Assembly: GCA_024689525.1 (NCBI GenBank)
Contig: JAILDI010000075.1
Location: 1-8,140 of the forward strand
DNA from: Bacteroidales bacterium
GTDB lineage: Bacteria > Bacteroidota > Bacteroidia > Bacteroidales > UBA932
Length of the DNA stretch: 8,140 nt
Reading direction: 5' to 3'
Shown here piece by piece: positions 1 to 4,408 of this stretch. Position 1 is the first letter of the stretch; each line of letters starts with the position of its first letter. A program made the position numbers and the translations under genes. The notes under the pieces were generated by a model. The model had not been told where the DNA came from, did no database searches, and worked only from the letters and a program-made list of their open reading frames with translations.

Positions 1-66
1 CGTGAAAACGCCAAGGATTTCCAGGGGCCTCTGGCCACACTTATAAGTGGTTGGGAGAGAAAATAA
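1..66 (+). CDS. Possible 3' end of an incoming gene (partial)
   Basis: Reading from base 1, the plus strand is open for 21 codons and closes with TAA at 64-66. The peptide ends LATLISGWERK and the first codons (GAA AAC GCC AAG GAT TTC CAG) resemble the codon choice of the clear genes in this window. I do not recognise the protein. Two frames of the minus strand are also open over this short stretch, so the call rests only on plausible composition. If real, it would be the last gene before the repeat-rich gap. Confidence 0.3.
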   Translation, partial: RENAKDFQGPLATLISGWERK

Positions 67-148
67 CCTTATAGCCTGCTCGAATGATCTGGGACGGCAT
101 AAACATATCAGGGTCTCTGCTGCCGTGCTGACGCCAAGCCCAAATAGT

Positions 149-180
149 GAAACGCACGAAACGGGTATTGCGTGTGTTTC
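149..180. repeat. Hairpin doublet A, copy 1
   Basis: GAAACGCACG (149-158) pairs with CGTGTGTTTC (171-180) as a 10-bp stem with one G-T wobble and a 12-nt loop. The 5' arm and adjoining bases (149-162) recur at 221-234 with one change. Nearby, GGTATTGCGTG (164-174) is also roughly complementary to 192-204, so an alternative fold is possible. Confidence 0.55.
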
Positions 181-218
181 GTGGCATATTTCACGGCAAA
201 TACCGCAAAAAAGTGTTC

Positions 219-254
219 GCGAGACGCACGAAACTGTTGTTTTGTGTATCTCGC
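219..254. repeat. Hairpin doublet A, copy 2
   Basis: The arm at 219-234 pairs with 239-254 around a 4-nt TGTT loop: 16 positions with 13 Watson-Crick pairs, two G-T pairs and one C-A mismatch. Relative to copy 1, the A151-T178 pair is replaced by G223-C250, a compensatory change that keeps the stem. A short competing stem, TCTCG (249-253) with CGAGA (264-268), overlaps its 3' arm. No T-run follows on the plus strand, so it does not look like a simple intrinsic terminator in that direction. Confidence 0.6.
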
Positions 255-270
255 ATAGTGCAACGAGAGC

Positions 271-346
271 ACACATACTATGTGTTGCGACCAATCTGCC
301 ACAGAACGCACTGCAGGGCACATTCGTTTCTACACATAGTATGTGT
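271..346. repeat. Palindrome-bounded 76-bp repeat, copy 1
   Basis: The unit begins with the palindrome ACACATACTATGTGT (271-285) and ends with ACACATAGTATGTGT (332-346). Each is self-complementary in 7-bp arms, and the two are exact reverse complements of one another, so they could also pair together around the 46-bp core. The segment 278-324 recurs at 385-431 with a single mismatch (G313 against A420). CAGGGCACATT (314-324) precedes the right palindrome. Confidence 0.75.
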
Positions 347-377
347 GACCCCCCGTACATGCCCCCAGGGCCACATT

Positions 378-453
378 ACACATGCTATGTGTTGCGACCA
401 ATCTGCCACAGAACGCACTACAGGGCACATTATTCAATACACATATATGTGTA
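378..453. repeat. Palindrome-bounded 76-bp repeat, copy 2
   Basis: This is the second copy of the unit at 271-346, separated from it by 31 bp (347-377). It starts with ACACATGCTATGTGT (378-392) and ends with the perfect 16-bp palindrome TACACATATATGTGTA (438-453). The core at 385-431 matches 46 of 47 bases of copy 1. The bounding palindromes have diverged at their centres but keep the ACACAT/ATGTGT arms. A third CAGGGCCACATT-like stretch (366-377) directly abuts the left palindrome. Confidence 0.75.
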
Positions 454-516
454 GCGGCAAGGTGGGGTGTGGTGGAGAGATTGGCGTGGTTGAGGGGGCC
501 GGTGTGAGGGATGGGT

Positions 517-552
517 GCACTTTAGGGTGTCGGGAGAGGTCCCCTTAAGTGC
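517..552. repeat. Hairpin doublet B, copy 1 (GCACTT...AAGTGC)
   Basis: This is an imperfect 36-bp inverted repeat. GCACTT (517-522) pairs with AAGTGC (547-552), then after a T-T mismatch AGGG (524-527) pairs with CCCT (542-545). The internal sequence GGGTGTCGGGA resembles the loops of the other hairpins to its right. It matches 569-604 at 32 of 36 positions, with all differences in the loop. Confidence 0.7.
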
Positions 553-568
553 ATTTGAGGCCGTTTTT

Positions 569-604
569 GCACTTTAGGGTGCTGGGAAATGTCCCCTTAA
601 GTGC
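569..604. repeat. Hairpin doublet B, copy 2 (GCACTT...AAGTGC)
   Basis: This is the second copy of the 517-552 hairpin, with centres 52 bp apart. The stem arms are identical and the loop differs at four bases. On the minus strand, downstream of lpxH, the hairpin is followed by AAAAACGG rather than a T-run, so it is not a classic intrinsic terminator. Confidence 0.7.
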
Positions 605-617
605 CGGTGGGGTGTTG

Positions 618-645
618 CCGAAGGTGCTGGGGGAGGGACCTTCGG
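618..645. repeat. Hairpin doublet C, copy 1 (CCGAAGGT...ACCTTCGG)
   Basis: A perfect 8-bp inverted repeat, CCGAAGGT (618-625) and ACCTTCGG (638-645), encloses a 12-nt G-rich loop. The interior GGTGCTGGG is shared with doublet B although the outer arms are different, which suggests one hairpin superfamily with variable arms. Confidence 0.7.
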
Positions 646-668
646 GAGCAAAAAGGGGCTAAAATGCG

Positions 669-698
669 CCTGAAGGTGCTCAGGAGTGGACCTTCGGG
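669..698. repeat. Hairpin doublet C, copy 2 (GAAGGT...ACCTTC)
   Basis: This is the second member of doublet C, with its centre 52 bp from copy 1, the same spacing as in doublet B. GAAGGT (672-677) pairs with ACCTTC (690-695), extended outward by a T-G wobble and two C-G pairs. On the minus strand this is the first hairpin reached after the lpxH stop codon (58 bp beyond it), so it could protect or end that transcript, but no T-run follows. Confidence 0.65.
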
Positions 699-727
699 AA
701 CATAGGAGTGGGAGACGCTAAGAGTGC

Positions 728-755
728 GGGTGGGGTGCTTGGGGGCTGGGAGGGG
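728..755 (+). other. G-quadruplex-forming motif at the lpxH 3' end
   Basis: Five G-tracts, GGG, GGGG, GGGGG, GGG and GGGG, are separated by loops of 1, 5, 2 and 1 nt, which satisfies the usual G3+N1-7 pattern. The last tract ends one base before the lpxH stop codon (complement of 756-758). The G-rich strand is the template strand for lpxH, so a folded structure would sit in front of the polymerase at the end of the operon. Whether it folds in the cell is inference. Confidence 0.5.
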
Positions 756-1523
756 TTATTGTTCGATGTAGCGGCAGGTGGTGCCGTCGAATTCTATCCA
801 GTTGCTGCAGGAGATCCAGTCGCGGAGGAGAAGGAGACGGGGCGTGCCGGTGGGTGTTGTGGGGGCGACGGGGGTGTCGACGGGCGTGCCGGTGGGGGTT
901 AGGGGCAGGTCGATGTGGCAGTGGTAGTGGCCGAAGATGAAGTAGTCGACGGGGTGAGGGTAGGAGAGGCAGTATTTGTAGAGGGGTTCGGAGGGGCCTT
1001 TGAATTCGTATTCCTGATTTTTGGCGAGGCGGGAGCTTTTGGACCAGCCTTTGCCCAGGCGGAAGGCGAGCCAGGGGTGGAGGGTGCTGAAGAGCACCTG
1101 CAGCACGCGGTTATGGAAACACCTTCGCATAAATTTGTAGCCGCGCATGCCGGGGCCGAGGCCGTCGCCGTGGCCCAGGCAGAAGTGTTTACCGTCGATG
1201 TCGACTTCGTAGGGCTGGACCAGCTTGATGAGGCCCAGCTCCTCGAAGTATTTGTAGCTCCAGATGTCGTGGTTGCCCTGGAAGAAGTAGACTTTGACGC
1301 CGGCGCGGATGAGTTCGCGCAACGCTGCAAATACTTCTACGGAGCCTTTGGGCACTACGTCGCGGTACTCGTACCAGAAGTCCCAGATGTCGCCAAGGAG
1401 GTAGACGGCGCTGGTGCGCATTACGGGGATCTCGCGGAGGAAGCGCACGAAGCGGGCTTCGCGGCCGGCGGGATCGGCCACGTCCAGTCCAAGGTGGACG
1501 TCCGATACGAAGTACGTGAACAT
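756..1523 (-). CDS. lpxH: LpxH-like UDP-2,3-diacylglucosamine diphosphatase
   Basis: This 255-residue calcineurin-like metallophosphoesterase probably removes UMP from UDP-2,3-diacylglucosamine to give lipid X in lipid A synthesis, at the inner face of the cytoplasmic membrane. The metal-binding motifs appear in order: DVHLG (8-12), GDIWDFW (44-50), GNHD (83-86), GHGD (117-120) and GHYHCH (198-203). E. coli LpxH has GNRD at the third motif; the His version is, as far as I recall, usual in Bacteroidota homologues. The ATG directly follows the uppP TAA with no gap, so translation is probably coupled. After GHYHCH an unusual Thr/Pro-rich stretch (209-228) contains TPTGTP twice and interrupts the normally short link to the conserved DWIS segment (235-238). 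The chain otherwise looks complete. Another phosphoesterase substrate remains possible, but the context favours LpxH. Confidence 0.85.
   Translation of the reverse strand: MFTYFVSDVHLGLDVADPAGREARFVRFLREIPVMRTSAVYLLGDIWDFWYEYRDVVPKGSVEVFAALRELIRAGVKVYFFQGNHDIWSYKYFEELGLIKLVQPYEVDIDGKHFCLGHGDGLGPGMRGYKFMRRCFHNRVLQVLFSTLHPWLAFRLGKGWSKSSRLAKNQEYEFKGPSEPLYKYCLSYPHPVDYFIFGHYHCHIDLPLTPTGTPVDTPVAPTTPTGTPRLLLLRDWISCSNWIEFDGTTCRYIEQ
839..905. repeat. In-frame tandem repeat and G-tracts inside lpxH
   Basis: A 15-bp sequence, GGGCGTGCCGGTGGG on the plus strand, occurs at 840-854 and 882-896, exactly 42 bp (14 codons) apart. On the coding strand both copies encode TPTGTP. Between and around them are G-tracts at 852-854, 861-865, 870-874 and 882-884 with loops of 6, 4 and 7 nt, another quadruplex-compatible pattern on the template strand, with further tracts at 894-898 and 902-905. 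The period is a multiple of three, so gain or loss of a unit would keep the frame. Confidence 0.65.
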
Positions 1524-2363
1524 TTAGCTGAGGAAGAAGATGAGGGCGGCCACGACCAAGCAGTACGCGGCGAACCAGGTGAGTTTGGCCTTCTTCACGA
1601 TGGCGATCATCACTTTACAGGCGAACAGGCCGGAGGCGAAAGCCGCCACGAAGCCCAGCACGAGGGCCAAGGGGCCGACGCCGGCGCCGAACGTGCCGCT
1701 GCCGGTGGCCACCTTGAGCAGATCCAGGAACTGCTCTCCCAGGATGGGGATGAGCACCATCAGGAACGAGAACTGGGCCATGCCCTTGCGCTCGACGCCG
1801 CACAGGAGACCGGTGGCGATGGTGCTTCCGCTGCGGGAAACGCCGGGGATCACGGCGATGGCCTGGGCGATGCCCACGACGAAGGCTTGCCACCAGGAAA
1901 TGCCGTTGCGGCGGGGGAATTTCTCCACGCGCTCCGCTTGGTCGAAATGACAAGAGGAAGATTTGCCGATGTAGTCCGAGAGGATGAGGAGGGCTGCGGT
2001 GGCGCAGAGGGCGAAGCCAACCTGGTGGAGGCTGCCGCTGAAGAGGCCTTCCACCCAGTCCTTGAGGAGGAAGCCTACGAGCATCACGGGAATCAGCGAG
2101 ACCAGGATCTTCAAAATGTAATCGGTTTCGTCGTTGTACTTGAACTTGAACAAGCCCTTGAGCAAGTCCCAGATCACTTTCCAGAACACCACGATGGTGG
2201 CGATGACCGTTGCCAGATGCACCGTGACGGTGAAATCCAGGAAGCCCTCGCCGTCAACGCCGAGCAATTTGCTGAAAATTACAAGATGCCCGGAGCTGGA
2301 CACCGGGAGAAATTCCGTGAGACCCTGTACGAGTCCCAGGATGATAGCCTGCCACCAATTCAT
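1524..2363 (-). CDS. uppP: Undecaprenyl-diphosphatase UppP (BacA family)
   Basis: This integral membrane enzyme of 279 residues dephosphorylates undecaprenyl diphosphate to regenerate the lipid carrier for peptidoglycan and surface polysaccharides; overexpression of family members gives bacitracin resistance. The N-terminal signature QGLTEFLPVSSSGHL (13-27) and the second signature PGVSRSGST (173-181), preceded by Q167, are intact, including the Ser, His and Arg residues expected at the active site. Multiple hydrophobic helices are evident (about 45-65, 84-102, 114-130, 158-172, 195-215, 228-250, 260-278). The start codon overlaps the DUF3098 stop as ATGA (2360-2363), and the stop abuts lpxH. 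The loop at about residues 134-153 is longer than I expect for the family and seems to be made from a dispersed intergenic repeat. The enzyme is probably functional because both signatures and helices are preserved. Confidence 0.93.
   Translation of the reverse strand: MNWWQAIILGLVQGLTEFLPVSSSGHLVIFSKLLGVDGEGFLDFTVTVHLATVIATIVVFWKVIWDLLKGLFKFKYNDETDYILKILVSLIPVMLVGFLLKDWVEGLFSGSLHQVGFALCATAALLILSDYIGKSSSCHFDQAERVEKFPRRNGISWWQAFVVGIAQAIAVIPGVSRSGSTIATGLLCGVERKGMAQFSFLMVLIPILGEQFLDLLKVATGSGTFGAGVGPLALVLGFVAAFASGLFACKVMIAIVKKAKLTWFAAYCLVVAALIFFLS
1909..1953 (-). repeat. Dispersed-repeat-like insert within uppP
   Basis: On the minus strand this stretch starts TGTCATTTCGACC and continues to GTGGAGAAATTCC. 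It resembles a short repeat, roughly TGTCATTTCGACC...AGCG...GTGGAGAAATC, that I recall from intergenic regions of Bacteroidota and some other genomes. In uppP it is translated as CHFDQAERVEKFPRR (residues 138-152) and lies in the loop between a hydrophobic helix and the second catalytic signature. The resemblance is from memory and has not been searched. Confidence 0.5.
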
Positions 2364-2617
2364 TTCTTCTTATCTTTAAACCATCCCATAATGGCAACCA
2401 GCTCCACTACGAGCCCGGCCACCATCACTATGGGCGCCGCAACGAGGCGGCGGAAATCGAACATTGCGTAATTGAACACGTTGGGGTCCTTGGAGCCGCC
2501 GCCGGCAAGCAGGATGAAACCTGCGGCCAGGACTACAAGGCCTGCGACCATAAGCCAGAGTCCCTTGCGGGAGACGGCCATCTTGTCGTCATTATTCTGG
2601 GGTTGAATATTCTTCAT
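2360..2617 (-). CDS. DUF3098 small membrane protein
   Basis: This 85-residue protein has two predicted membrane helices (about 19-38 and 59-77) and a lysine-rich C-terminus (KDKKK). Between the helices are GGSKDPNVFN (40-49) and FDFRRLVAAPIV (53-64), the conserved block of DUF3098. The family has no established function; it is found in Bacteroidota next to ftsX and uppP, as here. The start ATG overlaps the last base of the ftsX stop (TAATG, 2615-2619) and the stop overlaps the uppP start, so all three are probably translated as one coupled block. A role in assembling or regulating FtsX or UppP in the inner membrane is inference from position alone. Confidence 0.88.
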   Translation of the reverse strand: MKNIQPQNNDDKMAVSRKGLWLMVAGLVVLAAGFILLAGGGSKDPNVFNYAMFDFRRLVAAPIVMVAGLVVELVAIMGWFKDKKK

Positions 2618-3498
2618 TAGTATGAATATAATTGATCTCGGTTAAAGCCCACAAGGCGGTTTACTACGATGGCGGTGGAGAGGGTGCAGATCAGGAGGCC
2701 GGTAACAAGCACCACGCCCATCACAATCAGCAAGCCCTGTAGGGTAAATATCCCAAACAGCTGGGCGAAGGAACTCCGCAGGGCATAGAGCAGTCCCAGG
2801 AGCATTCCGATGGCCAGAAGCGAGGCCACAAGGCCCTGGAGGGCCGCCTGCCACACGAAAGGGCCGCGAATGAACGCGCGCGTAGCTCCCACCAGCTGCA
2901 TCGTATGAATCGTAAATCGGCGGGAGAACACCGTGAGCCGTACCGTGCCGGCCATCAGCACCACGGAAATGAACAGCAGCAGGGCGATGAGCACTCCCAG
3001 CGCCGCGGAAATCTTCCCGAGGTTCTGGTTGAGCGCATCGACCAGGGAGGTCTGGTACACCACCTCATCGACCTCCGGATATTCCAGGAGGGCCGATTCC
3101 ACCAGCGCAAGGCTGTCCGCCGAGACATATTCCGAGAACAGATTCAGGTCGATGGAAACCGGCACCGGCGCATCCTCGAACACGCTCAGGAAGTCCCGGC
3201 CCAGCATCTCCGCCATCTCCTCTATGCCTTCCTCCCGGGAGACGAGACGGGTCGATTTAACCCCGCGCACACCCTCCAGCACCGATACGAACTCCGCCGC
3301 ATCCGCGTCCGACACATCGTCCCGGAGCAGCACGCTCACCTGCATATGCTCCTTGAAGTAGCTTGCCACCGCGCGGGCGTTCACCACCAGCAGCGCCCCC
3401 ACCCCCACGAGGAGCAGCAGAAGCGAGATGGAAAGCACCGTGGAAACCCACGAGCCCGCTATGCGTTTTTTGATTATTTCATTGTTCCCTTTGGCCAT
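2617..3498 (-). CDS. ftsX: Cell division protein FtsX
   Basis: This 293-residue inner membrane protein is the permease-like partner of the ATPase FtsE; together they control septal peptidoglycan hydrolases during division. The topology is typical: a cytoplasmic N-terminus, helix 1 (about 18-40), a large periplasmic domain (41-163, with MQVSVLLRDD at 52-61), then three helices (about 164-188, 212-240, 253-277). The family segment MQLVGATRAFIRGPF (200-214) lies between helices 2 and 3. I chose the ATG at 3498 (MAKGNNEIIKKR): the upstream in-frame extension to 3666 would run through both promoters into the divergent gene and has no FtsX-like sequence. GGCGG lies 4 bp upstream of the ATG. It is first in the operon ftsX-DUF3098-uppP-lpxH. 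ftsE is not adjacent in this window. Confidence 0.92.
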   Translation of the reverse strand: MAKGNNEIIKKRIAGSWVSTVLSISLLLLLVGVGALLVVNARAVASYFKEHMQVSVLLRDDVSDADAAEFVSVLEGVRGVKSTRLVSREEGIEEMAEMLGRDFLSVFEDAPVPVSIDLNLFSEYVSADSLALVESALLEYPEVDEVVYQTSLVDALNQNLGKISAALGVLIALLLFISVVLMAGTVRLTVFSRRFTIHTMQLVGATRAFIRGPFVWQAALQGLVASLLAIGMLLGLLYALRSSFAQLFGIFTLQGLLIVMGVVLVTGLLICTLSTAIVVNRLVGFNRDQLYSY

Positions 3499-3518
3499 AC
3501 TACCGCCTAATTTCGCCC

Positions 3519-3526
3519 CAAATATA
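3519..3526 (-). promoter_or_regulatory. Promoter -7 box of the ftsX operon
   Basis: On the minus strand TATATTTG matches the Bacteroidales -7 consensus TAnnTTTG. It ends 20 nt before the ftsX ATG, giving a short leader. No clear TTTG/TTG -33 element is visible at the expected distance. Confidence 0.6.
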
Positions 3527-3545
3527 GCGAAACCGCACCGAAATC

Positions 3546-3559
3546 CGAAAAAATTTTCG
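3546..3559. promoter_or_regulatory. Dyad between divergent promoters
   Basis: CGAAAA (3546-3551) and TTTTCG (3554-3559) form an inverted repeat with a 2-bp centre, directly upstream of the rightward -7 box. CGAAA also starts at 3528 and 3539, the latter 11 bp on. The dyad sits where a regulator could affect both promoters, but A/T-rich promoter DNA can give such symmetry by chance. Confidence 0.3.
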
Positions 3560-3567
3560 TATCTTTG
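3560..3567 (+). promoter_or_regulatory. Promoter -7 box of the GlgA-like/DUF4270 genes
   Basis: TATCTTTG matches TAnnTTTG and ends 19 nt before the ATG at 3587, mirroring the leftward promoter at 3519-3526. No convincing -33 box is seen. Confidence 0.6.
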
Positions 3568-3586
3568 TGAGCTAAATGTATGAATT

Positions 3587-4408
3587 ATGGGAGAATCTGT
3601 GAAAAAAGTTTTGTTCGTTAACTCGGAAATGTTTCCGTACCTCCCAGAAACGGACATCGCACGCATCGGCCGCGAACTTCCCCAGGGAATCCAGGAGAAA
3701 GGGCGCGAAATCCGCGTGTTTATGCCCCGTTACGGCTGCATTAACGAACGCAAGAACCAGCTTCACGAGGTTATCCGCCTGTCGGGCATCAACATAATCG
3801 TAGGAGAAGCGGACCACCCCCTCATTATCAAGGTGGCCTCCATCTCCGCGGCCCGCATCCAGGTCTATTTCATCGACAACGAAGACTATTTCAAGCGCAA
3901 ACTCATCTACAGGGACGATGAAGGAAAATTCTTCCCGGACAACGGCGAAAGGGCGGTTTTCTTCGCCCGCGGTGTCCTGGAAACGGTGAAGAAACTCCGC
4001 TGGGCCCCGGACATCATCCACTGCCAGGGCTGGATTTCCCACGTCCTTCCCCTGTACCTGAAGAAAGCGTACAAAGACGACCCTATCTTCTCCAACAGCA
4101 AAATCGTGCTCTCCCTGTACGGAGACACGCCCGCTGAGGCCCTCGGCCCCAACTTCGCGGAAACCGTCCGCTTCGGCAACATCAAGCCCAAGGACGTTCC
4201 CCTAACCCAGGAAGCAACGGGAGAAGACCTGGCCAAAATGGCCGCAATGTATTCCGACGGCATAATCCTGGGCGCGGCCGACGTCTCCGCATCCCTGGCC
4301 GATTATTGCCGCGGCCTGGACGTCCCCGTAATGGAATGCGACCCCGCAGCCCTTGCCGACGGCAGCTACAAGGACGAATACAACGGCTTTTACGACCTGT
4401 TCCTGTAA
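3587..4408 (+). CDS. Glycogen/starch synthase-like N-terminal-domain protein
   Basis: This 273-residue protein corresponds to the N-terminal (starch synthase catalytic) half of GT5 glycogen synthases, with no C-terminal GT-B domain. Recognisable parts are KKVLFVNSEMFPY (6-18), RVFMPRYGCI (43-52), YFIDNEDYFKRK (94-105), GERAVFFARGVLE (120-132) and PDIIHCQGWISHVLPLYLK (141-159). The KTGG glucan/ADP-glucose loop is replaced by LPETDIARIG (19-28), and the family's HAHDWQTG reads HCQGWISH (145-152), so glycogen synthase activity is unlikely. Stand-alone proteins of this length are annotated as glycogen synthase across Bacteroidota, often beside DUF4270 genes as here, so it is probably a family trait rather than a truncation. 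There is no signal peptide, so it is presumably cytoplasmic. Its TAA shares its last A with the next ATG. The function is unknown. Confidence 0.85.
   Translation: MGESVKKVLFVNSEMFPYLPETDIARIGRELPQGIQEKGREIRVFMPRYGCINERKNQLHEVIRLSGINIIVGEADHPLIIKVASISAARIQVYFIDNEDYFKRKLIYRDDEGKFFPDNGERAVFFARGVLETVKKLRWAPDIIHCQGWISHVLPLYLKKAYKDDPIFSNSKIVLSLYGDTPAEALGPNFAETVRFGNIKPKDVPLTQEATGEDLAKMAAMYSDGIILGAADVSASLADYCRGLDVPVMECDPAALADGSYKDEYNGFYDLFL

Larger units (their letters stand above)
67..755. other. Gene-free, repeat-rich intergenic region
   Basis: About 690 bases lie between the possible upstream gene end and the lpxH stop codon. No open frame here looks like a real protein: the two longest (47-454 and 147-548, plus strand) run straight through the repeats, are rich in Cys, His and Thr and lack a credible start context. 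The region contains four families of inverted repeats, each present twice, and from about 455 onward the plus strand is strikingly G-rich. Positions 67-148 show nothing I can interpret. I see no tRNA, rRNA or known riboswitch pattern. Confidence 0.75.

Noticed and set aside
271..346. Invertible promoter flanked by inverted repeats, as in Bacteroides capsule loci
   Set aside because: The enclosed 46 bp is short for such a switch, no TAnnTTTG promoter is seen inside, the flanking repeats are each self-palindromic, and no invertase gene is present.
271..453. CRISPR-like repeat array
   Set aside because: There are only two copies of a long unit bounded by palindromes, spacing is uneven, there are no spacers of uniform length, and no cas genes are in the window.
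47..548. Two overlapping plus-strand open frames (47-454 and 147-548) that could be read as small proteins
   Set aside because: They run through inverted and direct repeats, have Cys/His/Thr-rich composition unlike the neighbouring genes, lack a credible start context, and their similarity to each other comes from the repeated DNA.
517..604. Intrinsic terminators for lpxH
   Set aside because: The stems are plausible but no T-run follows in the lpxH reading direction; they fit a repeat family better. A 3'-stabilising role is still possible.
915..2471. Long plus-strand open frame of 518 codons
   Set aside because: It is antisense to lpxH and uppP, is highly Glu/Ala/Gly-rich, and arises from the codon bias of those clearly recognisable genes.
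3499..3666. N-terminal extension of FtsX to an upstream ATG at 3666
   Set aside because: It would cross both promoters and the start of the divergent gene, and the added residues have no FtsX-like features. The ATG at 3498 gives the normal N-terminus.
4306..4407. Upstream start for the DUF4270 gene
   Set aside because: It adds 34 Arg/Pro-rich residues encoded out of frame within the GlgA-like gene and would bury the lipoprotein signal.
3587..4408. GlgA-like gene as a truncated pseudogene
   Set aside because: The frame is clean, starts behind a good promoter, and its length matches the stand-alone form known in Bacteroidota. The next gene overlaps its stop codon, which is unlikely for a decayed gene.
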